Positions 23,433 through 32,034 of a stretch of DNA of 44,444 nt are shown one piece after another. Source of the DNA: a bacterium (lineage in GTDB: Bacteria > Sumerlaeota > Sumerlaeia > MVZB01); assembly GCA_021372575.1 (NCBI GenBank), contig JAJFUE010000090.1, positions 1-44,444 on the forward strand. Reading direction: 5' to 3'. A program made the position numbers and the translations under genes. The notes below the pieces were generated by a model. The model saw only the letters and a list, made by a program, of their open reading frames with translations, was not told the origin of the DNA and made no database searches. How positions within the stretch are numbered: position 1 is the first letter of the stretch; every line of letters begins with the position of its first letter.

Positions 23433-24275
23433 TCACAGCTGGAGCGCGATTCCGTTCTCCTGGATGCGCAGCTCTTGTATGTTTTCAATCCCGTGGCCGG
23501 GCTTCCAGAGTTCCCACGGCGCGCGGCCGCGCGTGTACATGTCCTCGAATTCCTGCTTGTCCTTGAACGTGTCCATGCACTGCCAGAATTGTTCGTAGTG
23601 GAACGCGCGCAGGCGGCTTTCGGCGATCAGCCGCTCGAAGGGTTCGCTGACCAGTTCCTCGCCGTCGCGCATGTAATCGAAGATCTCCGGGCGCAGGATG
23701 AAATAGCCGCCGTTGATCCAGATGTTCGAGTGGCGCACGTCCGTGATCGAGACGACGCGGCTGTCGCCGTCGATATTGACCAGATGGAACGTCGTGCAGG
23801 GGCGCACGCACAGGAAGCTGGCCACGGCCGCCGGTTGGCACTGAAAGTCGCGGACCATCTCGGACAGGTCGAGGTCGGTCAGGGCGTCGCTGTAATTGGC
23901 GAGGAACATCGGCTCGTTTTCGACATACCGGCGCACGGCGCGCAGCCGGCCCCCGATGTTCGTTTCCATGCCGGTATCGACGAACGTGATCGTCCAGTCG
24001 TCGATGTCGCGATTGAGAAGCTGCACATGGTTGCCGCCGGCCTTGAGCACGAAATCGTTCGACAGGCACTCGTCGTAGTTGAGGAAGTATTTCTTGATGT
24101 AGTCGGCCTTGTAGCCGAGGCACAGGATGAAATCCTTGTGCCCGAAATGCGCGTAGTATTTCATCACGTGCCACAGGATCGGCCGGTAGCCGATGCAGAT
24201 CATCGGCTTGGGGATCTGCTCGGAGTAATCCCGGATCCGCATGCCCTGCCCGCCGCAGAAAAGGACGACTTTCAT
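23433..24275 (-). CDS. rfbF: Glucose-1-phosphate cytidylyltransferase
   Basis: 280 residues. It begins MKVVLFCGGQGMRIRDYSEQIPKPM, the nucleotidyltransferase signature, and has CLGYKADYIKKYFLNY, a block characteristic of RfbF/DdhA rather than RmlA or GalU. INGGYFILRPEIFDYM and a late QFWQCMDTFKDK also fit. The enzyme joins CTP and glucose-1-phosphate into CDP-glucose, the entry to CDP-deoxy and branched-chain sugars. Three C-methyltransferase-type genes and an epimerase lie directly upstream on the same strand, consistent with a branched or methylated deoxy sugar. No CDP-glucose 4,6-dehydratase was recognised unless the epimerase gene supplies it. GGAGG lies upstream of the ATG. Confidence 0.92.
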   Translation of the reverse strand: MKVVLFCGGQGMRIRDYSEQIPKPMICIGYRPILWHVMKYYAHFGHKDFILCLGYKADYIKKYFLNYDECLSNDFVLKAGGNHVQLLNRDIDDWTITFVDTGMETNIGGRLRAVRRYVENEPMFLANYSDALTDLDLSEMVRDFQCQPAAVASFLCVRPCTTFHLVNIDGDSRVVSITDVRHSNIWINGGYFILRPEIFDYMRDGEELVSEPFERLIAESRLRAFHYEQFWQCMDTFKDKQEFEDMYTRGRAPWELWKPGHGIENIQELRIQENGIALQL

Positions 24276-24309
24276 GGTGGTTAAACCTCCGTCCCGCTCA
24301 TTACCCTCG

Positions 24310-24339
24310 TGCTTGTGCTCGTAATCGTAATCGTAATCG
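24310..24339 (-). repeat. Hexamer array (CGATTA)3 CGAGCA CAAGCA
   Basis: Read on the minus strand, between the third methyltransferase and the cytidylyltransferase, in the direction of transcription. Confidence 0.88.
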
Positions 24340-24344
24340 AATCC

Positions 24345-25634
24345 TTATTCATAGACGGTGATCTCGGGGATCGGCACGACGAACTTGCCGCCCCACTCGC
24401 GGATGAACGCGTTCTGCTCGATGATCTCGTCCTTGAAATTCCACGGCAGGATGAACAGGTAGTCGGGCTGCGCGTTGCGGATCATGTCGGGGTGGTGGAT
24501 CGGGATGCGCGTGCCGGGGAGGAACTTGCCCTGCTTGAACGTGTTGCGATCGACGGTGAAATCGATGAAGTCGGTGCGGATGCCGCAATAATTAAGGAGC
24601 GTGTTGCCCTTGCCGGGCGCGCCGTAGCCCACGATCGTTTTGCCCGCGCGGCGCGCCTCGATCAGGAAGGCGAGGATCTTGCGCTTGGTTTCCTTGACCT
24701 GCTCGTCGAAGGCCCTGTAGGCGCCGAGCGTATTGAGCCCGGCGGTCTCCTCGTCTGCGCGCATCTGGAACACGCGTTCGGTCAGGGGTTTCACCGAGTC
24801 CTCGGCGTGGCGGCCATAGATGCGCAGCGAGCCGCCGTGGGTCGGCAGCTCCTCGACGTCGAACAGCGTGAGGCCGTGGCGGGCAAAGATTTTCTCGACC
24901 GTCATGAACGAGAAATACGAGAAGTGCTCGTGGTAAATCGTGTCGAACTGGTTCTCGCGCATGAGGCGCAGCAGGTGCGGGAATTCCATCGTGAGGACGC
25001 CGCCGGGCTTGAGCATGATCTTCATCCCCGCGACGAAGTCGTTCAGGTCGGGGACCTGCGCCAGGACGTTGTTGCCGAGAAGGAGGTCGGCCTGCATGCC
25101 CTCGGAGACGAGCTGGCGCGCCGTCGCGACGCCGAAGAAATTGATGACGGTCGGCACGCCGCGTTCGATGGCGACCTTGGCGATGTTGCGCGCCGGCTCG
25201 ACGCCGATCGCCGGGATGCCGCGCTTGACGAAATGCTGCAGGAGGTAGCCGTCGTTGCTGGCGATCTCGACGACGAGGCTCTTGCGGTCGAGCCCGAGCC
25301 GTTTCGTGATCATCTCGGTGTAGAGCCGCGCATGCTCGACCCAACTGTCCGCGTACGATGAGAAGTAGGCGTATTCGGTGAAGATTTCCTCGGCCGGGAC
25401 GAACTCCTCGAGCTGCGCCAGGTAGCACTGGTCGCAGATATAGACGTGCAGCGGGTAAAAGGGCTCCATCTGCATGAGGCGGTCGGCGGGGACGTAGCTC
25501 TCGCACAGCGGCGACATGCCGAGATCGACGAGCGTGTGCGAAAGCGCCGCGCCGCAAAAGCGGCAAGCGGGCGCGCCGCCGGTGTGGGAGCGCGAGACTG
25601 TCCGTGGTTGCTCGTGGGTTTGCGTGGTCGCCAT
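24345..25634 (-). CDS. Sugar C-methyltransferase-type SAM enzyme (TylCIII-like)
   Basis: 429 residues in the three-part layout of NDP-hexose C-methyltransferases. It has an N-terminal zinc site (CRFCGA and ICDQCYLAQL), a SAM domain (VVEIASNDGYLLQHF and GVEPARNIAKVA) with DTIYHEHFSYFSF, and a C-terminal domain with VGYGAPGKGNTLLNYCGI, VDRNTFKQGKFLPGTRIPI and FILPWNFKDEI. This is the closest of three tandem paralogues to the TylCIII/EryBIII family, which add a methyl group to carbon 3 of a keto-sugar nucleotide. The ATG lies 6 nt after the preceding stop, with GGAGG inside that gene's end. Confidence 0.9.
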   Translation of the reverse strand: MATTQTHEQPRTVSRSHTGGAPACRFCGAALSHTLVDLGMSPLCESYVPADRLMQMEPFYPLHVYICDQCYLAQLEEFVPAEEIFTEYAYFSSYADSWVEHARLYTEMITKRLGLDRKSLVVEIASNDGYLLQHFVKRGIPAIGVEPARNIAKVAIERGVPTVINFFGVATARQLVSEGMQADLLLGNNVLAQVPDLNDFVAGMKIMLKPGGVLTMEFPHLLRLMRENQFDTIYHEHFSYFSFMTVEKIFARHGLTLFDVEELPTHGGSLRIYGRHAEDSVKPLTERVFQMRADEETAGLNTLGAYRAFDEQVKETKRKILAFLIEARRAGKTIVGYGAPGKGNTLLNYCGIRTDFIDFTVDRNTFKQGKFLPGTRIPIHHPDMIRNAQPDYLFILPWNFKDEIIEQNAFIREWGGKFVVPIPEITVYE

Positions 25635-25640
25635 GGCGGT

Positions 25641-26849
25641 TCAGGCCTCCATCAGTTCGGGATCGAGATTCATGCCGCGAAGCCGTTCGCGGATTTCGCC
25701 CGCGTAGATCGGGTTCATGATGATGATCGTGTCGGGGCGCAGCGCGGGCAGTTCCTCCGGCGCGAGGACGCGGTGGCCGGTGCCGGCGAGGAACGTGCCG
25801 CGCTTGTTCGGGTTGATGTCGATGACGCCGGCGATCTCGTCGCCGGCGCCGAGCATGTTGAGGAAGCCGACGGCCTTGGCGCCGGCGCCCCACGCGGCGG
25901 CACGTTTGCCGAGCGATTTCCATTCGGCGAGCCGCGCGCGCCAGGCCGCGATGCGCCGCTCGAATTCGTTTCCGAACAACTCGACCTCGCCGGCGATCGA
26001 CTTGAGCTCGTGGTGGCGCGGGGTGCGCCTGTCTTCCATCGCGGAAGCGATCGCGTCGATGCACAGGAACTGGCCGCCGTAGCCGTCGGCGAGGCGATGA
26101 ACGTGAAATCCGCGGTCGTAAAAGATGCGCGCCAGCGAGGCCGCGCTGAAATACGAGCAATGCTCGTAGATGATGTCCCACACCGAAAGATCGCGCAGGA
26201 TCAGCTCGACGTTGGGGACTTCGAAATACACGACCGTGCCGGTGCGCTTGCCGATCGAGCGGCGGATCATCGCCAGGAACGCGCCGGGGTCGGGGACGTG
26301 TTCGAGGACGTAGCGGCTGCAGATGAAATCGCCGCCGGCACAGCCATAGACTTCCGAGAACATGTCGCGGACGAACGTCACCGGCCGGCCCGCGGGGTTG
26401 AGATCGCCCTCGTGGGTCGGGTCGAAGCCGATGCCGCGGTTGTTGCCGGACGCGCACAGCATTTCGAGGAAATCGCCCCCGCCGCAGCCGATATCGACGA
26501 TCGTCTTGCCGTGCAGGTTGTATGCGTTGACCAGCCGCGCGACGATGCCCTGCGTGTATTCCTGGAAAACCGAAGAGTAGTGCAGCGAGTTGTCGTACTG
26601 GTCGTACACCAGCAGGTTGGGGTTGAACGCGGCGTTCCAGATGAAGCTGCACTGGGCGCAGTATGCGAGGCTGATCGGGCCGCGGGCGCTGTCGCGCGCG
26701 GCGGCGGCGCTGCCGAACTGGTGGCCGATCAGGACCGGCATCGAATCGATGCCGATGAACACGAACGCGTCATGGCCGCCGCAGACGGGGCATTCGCACG
26801 TGCCCGGCTTGAGGGTTGCCTGGGACTGGGTCGCATGGGCGATGGTCAT
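25641..26849 (-). CDS. C-methyltransferase-like protein, paralogue 2
   Basis: 402 residues. N-terminal Cys pairs (CECPVCGG and YCAQCSF) probably bind zinc. The SAM-binding loop is IVDIGCGGGDFLEML, with GIGFDPTHEGDL and CSRYVLEHVPDP behind it; IIYEHCSYFSAASL corresponds to the YHEHFSYF block of paralogue 1. The C-terminal AWGAGAKAVGFLNMLG and VIDINPNKRGTFLAGTGHRV match the C-terminal Methyltransf_14-type domain. The architecture is the same as its neighbours but the sequences are well diverged, so this is old duplication, not recent copying. It overlaps the preceding paralogue by ATGA. The substrate is unknown; a sugar nucleotide is likely. Confidence 0.85.
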   Translation of the reverse strand: MTIAHATQSQATLKPGTCECPVCGGHDAFVFIGIDSMPVLIGHQFGSAAAARDSARGPISLAYCAQCSFIWNAAFNPNLLVYDQYDNSLHYSSVFQEYTQGIVARLVNAYNLHGKTIVDIGCGGGDFLEMLCASGNNRGIGFDPTHEGDLNPAGRPVTFVRDMFSEVYGCAGGDFICSRYVLEHVPDPGAFLAMIRRSIGKRTGTVVYFEVPNVELILRDLSVWDIIYEHCSYFSAASLARIFYDRGFHVHRLADGYGGQFLCIDAIASAMEDRRTPRHHELKSIAGEVELFGNEFERRIAAWRARLAEWKSLGKRAAAWGAGAKAVGFLNMLGAGDEIAGVIDINPNKRGTFLAGTGHRVLAPEELPALRPDTIIIMNPIYAGEIRERLRGMNLDPELMEA

Positions 26850-28063
26850 TGCAGCACCCTCAATTCGGCGTCAATTCCAAGGCGCGCGAGGTCGTGCGCG
26901 ATTTCGTCGCGATAAACCGGGTTCATGACGATGACGACGTCGGGCGGCTCCCGTCTTAGCCGTTCGGGCGCAACGATCGGCGCCGCGCAGCCGGGCATGT
27001 ATTTGCCGTGCTTGAGCGGATTGATATCGACGACCGCGTCGATTTCGTCGGTGATCCCGAGCGTCGCGATGAATCCGACCGCCTTGGAGCCCGAGCCCCA
27101 CAGGACGATGCGCCGGCCCCTGCGCCGCCACGAGTCGATGTCGCGGCGCCAGCGCCGGAGGTCGCGCGCGACGCGCGACGAGAACGTCTCCACGGCGTCG
27201 GCAAGGCCGACCAGTTCCTCCCGGCGATCGTCGGGGCCGCCGCGTCCGTCGGGCGCCGCCTCGATGATGAGATACTGGTCGCCATAGACGCGCTGCAGGC
27301 GCAGGACCTCAAAGCCGTTGCGGCGAAAGAGGTTTTCCAGGCTGAGCATGGTGAAGTACGAGCAGTGTTCGTAATACAGGTCCCAGAACGCGCCGTGCGC
27401 GAGGATGCGCTCGAGGTCGGGAACTTCGAAGCCCAGCACGACGTGCTCGCGGCCTTCGAGGTTGCGCCGCAGCATCGTGATGAATTCCGCGACCGGCGCG
27501 ATGTGCTCGAGCGTGTGGCGGCAGCAGATGAAATCGGCGGGAATGCTGCGGTGATCCGCCCCGTAAAGTTCGGCGCGGAATTCAAGGCGCCCGCCGGCGT
27601 GCGCGCCTTCGCGGCCGGGAACGTAAACCGGGTCGAACCCGGTCCCGTGGTTGTTTCCCATCGAGCAGATCAGCGCCAGGAACTCGCCCTTGCCGCAGCC
27701 GATCTCGAGGATGCGGCGCTCGCGCAGGCCGTAGCGCTCGATCCAGTCGCCCGCGAGCCAGCGCATGTAGGCGTTGAATGTCGCCGACGCGCCTTGCGTC
27801 TCCTCGTAATCGGTTGAGTACTGGAGCAGGCTCGCGTCGAACGCGGTGTTGGCGACGAAACCGCACTCGAGGCACAGCGCCAGCTCGAGCCGGCCGCGCG
27901 GCTGGGCCAGCGCCGTCTCGCGGTCGGGCATTTGCCGGCAGCTTTGCGCCGGCACGCCGGCGACGCTGTAAAACGGCCGCCACACGTTGCACCCGCACGC
28001 CGGGCAGGCCGTGGAAACCGAGGACGGCAGGGCGGTGTGTTCAATGGCGGTTTGAGGCTTCAT
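26846..28063 (-). CDS. C-methyltransferase-like protein, paralogue 3
   Basis: 405 residues with the same architecture: Cys pairs CPACGC and LCLECGF, SAM loop ILEIGCGKGEFLALI, TGFDPVYVPG, CCRHTLEHIAP, YYEHCSYFTMLSL, then LWGSGSKAVGFIATLG and VDINPLKHGKYMPGC. It is nearer to paralogue 2 than to paralogue 1 (EHCSYF, AVGF, VDINP blocks). It is the first of the three on the transcript, and its leader directly before the ATG consists of decamer repeats without a clear ribosome site. ATGA overlap with paralogue 2 implies coupled translation. Confidence 0.85.
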   Translation of the reverse strand: MKPQTAIEHTALPSSVSTACPACGCNVWRPFYSVAGVPAQSCRQMPDRETALAQPRGRLELALCLECGFVANTAFDASLLQYSTDYEETQGASATFNAYMRWLAGDWIERYGLRERRILEIGCGKGEFLALICSMGNNHGTGFDPVYVPGREGAHAGGRLEFRAELYGADHRSIPADFICCRHTLEHIAPVAEFITMLRRNLEGREHVVLGFEVPDLERILAHGAFWDLYYEHCSYFTMLSLENLFRRNGFEVLRLQRVYGDQYLIIEAAPDGRGGPDDRREELVGLADAVETFSSRVARDLRRWRRDIDSWRRRGRRIVLWGSGSKAVGFIATLGITDEIDAVVDINPLKHGKYMPGCAAPIVAPERLRREPPDVVIVMNPVYRDEIAHDLARLGIDAELRVLQ

Positions 28064-28065
28064 GG

Positions 28066-28135
28066 TCTGGGTCTTCTGGGTCCTATGGGTCTTATGTGTC
28101 CTTTGGGTCCAATGGGAACTATGAGAATGATGGGA
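28066..28135 (-). repeat. Decamer tract (TGGGTCYTAT-like)
   Basis: About six degenerate 10-bp units (CTGGGTCTTC, TGGGTCCTAT, GGGTCTTATG, and so on) directly abut the start codon of paralogue 3. Shorter relatives are at 8041-8065 and 14117-14155. Confidence 0.7.
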
Positions 28136-28145
28136 TGAATGGGAA

Positions 28146-28195
28146 TTTCATCTTTCATCTTTCATGTTTCATCTTTTCATCTCTCATCGCTCATC
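28146..28195 (-). repeat. Heptamer tract (GATGAAA)7 covering a stop codon
   Basis: Plus-strand units TTTCATC, TTTCATC, TTTCATG, TTTCATC, TTTTCATC, TCTCATC, GCTCATC. The stop and last codons of the epimerase gene lie inside it. Confidence 0.85.
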
Positions 28196-29244
28196 GCTTC
28201 TTCTGCATTCCGCACTCCTGTCCGCCAACGATAGGTCTCGTCGATCCGCCCGGCGCGGATGTGCGACTGGAGGCATTTGATGCGCATGAACCGGTGGCCT
28301 TCGAGCTGGTCGAGCGTGAGCCCGTGCTTGAGGAACGCGGCGTAAAGCTCCTCGACGCCGGTCGAAACAGTCCAGCGCGGCTCGAAGCCCGGGAGCACGC
28401 GGCGGATCTTGTCGAAGTTGACGCGGTAGCAGCGGCGGTCGGGCTCGGCGCCGTCGGCGAATTCGATGCGGCTGTTCGGCACGGTCGTCCTGACGCATTC
28501 GGCGACCTGGCGGATCTGGTAATTCTCGCCCGGGCGGCCGATGTTGAACGCCTCGTTGTGGATCGCCTCGGCCGGGGCTTCGACGATCGCCAGGAACGCC
28601 CGGCAGATGTCCTCGACGTGAACGAGCGGGCGCCACGGCGTGCCGTCGCTCTTGATCATCACCTCGCCGGTCGTGAACGCCCAGCCGACGAGGTTGTTCA
28701 CGACGAGGTCGGCGCGCAGGTAGGGGGAAACGCCGTAAGCGGTCGCGTTGCGCAAGAACGTCGGGTGAAACTCGTCGGTCGCCAGCGCGCCGATATCGCG
28801 CTCGGAGCGGACCTTCGATTCGGCATACGCGGTCACCGGGTTCAGCGGCGCCGTCTCGTCGAGGACGTCCTCGGGGCTTGACGCGCCATACATGCTGCAC
28901 GACGAGGAGAACAAGTACCGGCCGACGCCGGCCTCGCGCGCGGCACGCGCCAGCCGTACCGATGCGCGGTGGTTGATCTCGTAGGTCAGCTCGGGATCAA
29001 GGTTGCCGAGGGGGTCGTTCGACAGCGCGGCGAGGTGCATGACGGCGTCGAAACCGTCGAGGTCGGCCGGGGCGACCTCGCGCACGTCCTTGCGCAACAT
29101 CGGGATCGCCGGCGGATCGCCGCCGAACGTGCAGTCCTCGTAATAACAGGTATCGAGCCCGACGACGTCGTGGCCGGCCGCCTGGAGCAGGGGCGCCAGA
29201 ACGCTTCCGATGTAGCCGCTGGTTCCGGTGACAAGGATGCGCAT
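28177..29244 (-). CDS. NAD-dependent sugar epimerase/dehydratase (extended SDR)
   Basis: 355 residues. The NAD-binding motif TGTSGYIGS is at the very N-terminus, followed by [17 protein letters not shown] and the catalytic YAESK (YxxxK). [13 protein letters not shown] and [12 protein letters not shown] are typical of sugar-nucleotide epimerases and dehydratases. Grouping with rfbF and C-methyltransferase genes suggests it acts on the same CDP- or dTDP-sugar, possibly as the epimerase or ketoreductase after C-methylation. The C-terminal AMSDER is encoded by an invading heptamer repeat tract, so the original end was probably a few residues earlier. AAGGAC lies upstream of the ATG within a GTCCTTGG-type repeat. 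Confidence 0.88.
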   Translation of the reverse strand: MRILVTGTSGYIGSVLAPLLQAAGHDVVGLDTCYYEDCTFGGDPPAIPMLRKDVREVAPADLDGFDAVMHLAALSNDPLGNLDPELTYEINHRASVRLARAAREAGVGRYLFSSSCSMYGASSPEDVLDETAPLNPVTAYAESKVRSERDIGALATDEFHPTFLRNATAYGVSPYLRADLVVNNLVGWAFTTGEVMIKSDGTPWRPLVHVEDICRAFLAIVEAPAEAIHNEAFNIGRPGENYQIRQVAECVRTTVPNSRIEFADGAEPDRRCYRVNFDKIRRVLPGFEPRWTVSTGVEELYAAFLKHGLTLDQLEGHRFMRIKCLQSHIRAGRIDETYRWRTGVRNAEEAMSDER

Positions 29245-29588
29245 GTTGAAAGTCCTTCGTGCTTAGTCCCTGGTCCTTGGTGACGAGTGCCGAGGATGGA
29301 GGACCGAGCTGAATATGTGTTGATGAAGAGACGGAGAGCAAAGATCAGACCGCACGGAAGGCAGTTCTGGAAAGGTTTTTGCGGAAGCTTGCAGGCGTTT
29401 TTCAAAGTCTAATCGCGACAATGTTGCATGAGAGAAATCCTAAATATAAGCGGCGTGATCGAATTGTTCGATAATACGCATATTCGATTGATTCGATTAC
29501 GATTACGATTACGAGCACGGGCACGGGCACGACGGGATGAAAACGAACGGCCGGCGCAAAATTATCGGTATTGAACAAAACTTGTCGC
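29245..29588. other. Intergenic with GTCCTTGG words and a hexamer array
   Basis: No gene. Near the epimerase start are GTCCTTCGTG, GTCCCTGG and GTCCTTGG words. A small hairpin (ATCGAA-TTG-TTCGAT) is near 29458, followed by a plus-oriented hexamer array. Confidence 0.6.
29494..29529 (+). repeat. Hexamer array (CGATTA)3 CGAGCA (CGGGCA)2
   Basis: Oriented opposite to the flanking minus-strand genes. The second block drifts from CGAGCA to CGGGCA. Confidence 0.88.
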
Positions 29589-31103
29589 CTAGGCGGTTGG
29601 CCGGCTCGAAGACCAGCTGGATTTAAGGCTCATCAGCTCGTGCAGCAGGCGGGCGTGCCACATGAGCGGGAGCCACACGATGACGGTCACGACCATCGCG
29701 CCGACGGCCCATGCGAGCGACGGTTGGTCGATGTGAAGAACCAGGTAACGCAGGCAAAGCCCGCTGGCCGTGATCAATGCGCCGCCGATGAGGAACCATG
29801 ACGGCCGGCCGAGGAGGTCCGGCCAGCGCATCATCGTCCTGGCGACGACGAAATGGTAAAGCAGCGGCGTGCGCACCAGCAGGCCGATGCCGGAGAAACT
29901 GAGCGCCGCGGCCTCCAGCCCGTAATGCAGCCCCAAAAGGATCGAGGCCCCGGACAGGATCGCGTTCCAGATCGAAAACTGAAAGCACGCCTTCGAGTTG
30001 CCGGTCGTCATCAGGATCCAGACGGCGATGACGGAGATGCTTTCGGTGGCGGCCAGCGGCGACAGGCACGCGAACAGCCCGGCGGCGCGGCTCCATTTCT
30101 CGCCGAGATAGACGTGGATCAGCTCGGGGGCGACCAGGACGCCGACGACCGCCATCGGGACAGTGACGCCGCACGCGATCAGGATCAGGCGGCGGCAGAT
30201 GCCGCGGAAGCGCTCCGGTTCGTCCTGGACGCGGCACAGCGCCGGGATCGCAACCGACGCGATCGGCGAGCTCATTTGCGACATCGGCATGAGCGTCAGC
30301 CGATACGCGCGATCGAACAGGCCGACCGGCCCTGAGCCGAGAAAGCGCCCAATCAGCACCAGCGGCAGGTTCTCGCAGGCGTAATTGAACAGCGAGGCGA
30401 CGGTTAGAAATCCGCCGAAACTGAGCATCGGGCCGATGCCGCAGCCGCGCGTGAAACGGCCCGGCCGCCACGGGCTCGCGATCCAGACCAGCGCGCAATT
30501 GGCAACGGCCTCGGCGACGGCCATCCCGACGAGAGACCAGTAACCGAAGCCGAGCACGGCCATGACGATGCCGGTCGTGACGCGCGTCAGGGCCGTCGTC
30601 AGGTCGATCGCGACGAGCGCGCCGAAGCGCATCTGGCGCCGCAGCAGGGCGAGGTGCTGCAACGTCAGGCCGCTGAAAATGAACGTCGCCGCGAAGACCA
30701 GGGTGATTCCGAACAGGCGCGGCTCGTGGTTGAACCACGCCAGGGCCGGCGCGAGCGCCGCCACGATCAGCATGAGGATGAAACTCAGGCCGACGTTGAT
30801 CCAGAAGAGCGAGGAGACTTGGGCATGATCGATCTCGGCGCGCTGGAGCGTGGCCATGGACAGGCCGGCGTCCTTGAACATGGCGACGAAGCCGGTCACC
30901 GCCATGACCATCGCGATCAGGCCGAAGTCGCCCGGCACGAGCAGCCTGGCGAGCACGGCCGTCGTGCCGAACTGCATGCAGAATTTGACGGCCTGCGCGG
31001 AGAGCGTCAGCGCGCCGCCGCGGATCGAGCGCTCCTTGAGGTCGGCCTTCAAATGCCCGGTGCTGAAGATTTCGGCGTAGGGTTGTTCTTGTGCGAGGGA
31101 CAA
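29589..31103 (-). CDS. Wzx-type polysaccharide flippase
   Basis: 504 residues, about 12-14 hydrophobic segments from residue 25 on. The N-terminal KERSIRGGALTLSAQAVKFCMQFGTTAVLARLLVPGDFGLIAM is typical of the lipopolysaccharide/teichuronic flippases of the MOP superfamily (Wzx, WzxC/TuaB). GIGPMLSFGGFLTVASLFNY and FDRAYRLTLMPMSQMSSPIASVAIPALCRVQDEP match the internal repeat of that group. The protein moves lipid-linked glycan units across the inner membrane. The start is placed at TTG 31103, because GAGGAG lies 7 nt upstream and any further extension would run into the upstream glycosyltransferase gene. The C-terminal LKSSWSSSRPTA is low complexity. Confidence 0.88.
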   Translation of the reverse strand: MSLAQEQPYAEIFSTGHLKADLKERSIRGGALTLSAQAVKFCMQFGTTAVLARLLVPGDFGLIAMVMAVTGFVAMFKDAGLSMATLQRAEIDHAQVSSLFWINVGLSFILMLIVAALAPALAWFNHEPRLFGITLVFAATFIFSGLTLQHLALLRRQMRFGALVAIDLTTALTRVTTGIVMAVLGFGYWSLVGMAVAEAVANCALVWIASPWRPGRFTRGCGIGPMLSFGGFLTVASLFNYACENLPLVLIGRFLGSGPVGLFDRAYRLTLMPMSQMSSPIASVAIPALCRVQDEPERFRGICRRLILIACGVTVPMAVVGVLVAPELIHVYLGEKWSRAAGLFACLSPLAATESISVIAVWILMTTGNSKACFQFSIWNAILSGASILLGLHYGLEAAALSFSGIGLLVRTPLLYHFVVARTMMRWPDLLGRPSWFLIGGALITASGLCLRYLVLHIDQPSLAWAVGAMVVTVIVWLPLMWHARLLHELMSLKSSWSSSRPTA

Positions 31104-31120
31104 TGAATGCTCCTCAGAGT

Positions 31121-31960
31121 CTAGAATCCCCGGCTGCGGAACAGGTTCTGGACCCTGCGGGCGGCGTTGCGCGCGCGGCGGCGCCAGCCGACGTATTGGC
31201 GCGGGTCGGGCGAGGCCGCCTGCAGCGAGTGCGCGAGCCGCCGGCTGGTTTCGCGCCACTCCTCGATCGTGCGGATGCCGTGCGTGATCGCGGTCAGCGG
31301 CGGATTGCGCCGGAATTCCTCGTCGCTCATGAGGAAGTACGGCGAGCGCGCGTCGTCCATGTGTTCCTCGTGAATGAACGGGAAATACCAGCCGTTGACC
31401 CACCCGCCGAGGGCCGCGCGAATGCCGTAGTCGCTGAACGTTTCCCCGGGGCGAAGCGGCCCGAGCCGGTTGATCAACTCGCGCTTGGCGACGTAGCCGC
31501 TTCCCTGCACCCAGCAGTTGAGCATCAGTCGATGGCCGCCGGGGAAATCCCGGATCTTGCGGCGCGCCACGCGCTCGTCGAAATCACCCTCGTAAAAGCG
31601 CCACGCGGCGATGATGCCGAGTTCCGGGGCGGCGCGGTGCGCGGCGACGAGCTTTTGCGACCAGCCGTCGTCCAGCAGGCAGTCGTCATCGACCTTGGAA
31701 ACGAATTCGGCGTCCGAGGCCGACCAGAACCAGTTGGTCGGCTCGCGCAGCCGCTTGTTTTCAGCGCTGATTTCGAGCCGGTGGAAGTTGGGATGATTTG
31801 AAAAGCCGCGGATCACATCGAGCGTCTCGGCGTGCTCGCCGTTCTGCCAGATCCACACGCGCATGCCGTCGGCGCACGTTTCGAGCAGCCGCTCAAGCGC
31901 CATTCGCGTGTATTGCGGCCGCTGATGCGTGATCATGAGGATGTCATGGTGTGCCGGCAT
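31121..31960 (-). CDS. Glycosyltransferase (GT2-like)
   Basis: 279 residues. It starts DILMITHQRPQYTRMALERLLE, has IWQNGEHAETLDVI at the place of the GT2 nucleotide loop and FVSKVDDDCLLDDGW as the DXD metal site. NCWVQGSGYVAKRELI and IHEEHMDDARSP follow as acceptor-side blocks. The C-terminus is very basic (RRRARNAARRVQNLFRSRGF), suggesting membrane association. It ends 17 nt before the flippase start. The substrate is unknown. Confidence 0.8.
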   Translation of the reverse strand: MPAHHDILMITHQRPQYTRMALERLLETCADGMRVWIWQNGEHAETLDVIRGFSNHPNFHRLEISAENKRLREPTNWFWSASDAEFVSKVDDDCLLDDGWSQKLVAAHRAAPELGIIAAWRFYEGDFDERVARRKIRDFPGGHRLMLNCWVQGSGYVAKRELINRLGPLRPGETFSDYGIRAALGGWVNGWYFPFIHEEHMDDARSPYFLMSDEEFRRNPPLTAITHGIRTIEEWRETSRRLAHSLQAASPDPRQYVGWRRRARNAARRVQNLFRSRGF

Positions 31961-31982
31961 GCTTTGTCCCGAATGTCATCAA

Positions 31983-32004
31983 TTCGTGCTCGTAATCGTA
32001 ATCG
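31983..32004 (-). repeat. Hexamer array (CGATTA)2 CGAGCA CGA
   Basis: A short minus-oriented array in the 74-nt gap between two glycosyltransferase genes, pointing in the direction of transcription. Confidence 0.85.
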
Positions 32005-32034
32005 ATTCATTCTAATGTCAAGCCCGCTGCAACG

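Noticed and set aside
24592-26652. 686-codon minus-strand frame
   Set aside because: Frame-shifted shadow of two clear methyltransferase genes on the same strand; Arg/Pro-rich with no motif of its own.
28146-28195. Possible CRISPR array from regular repeats
   Set aside because: Units are 7 bp in direct tandem without spacers; none of the repeat tracts in the window has spacer structure, and no cas genes are present.
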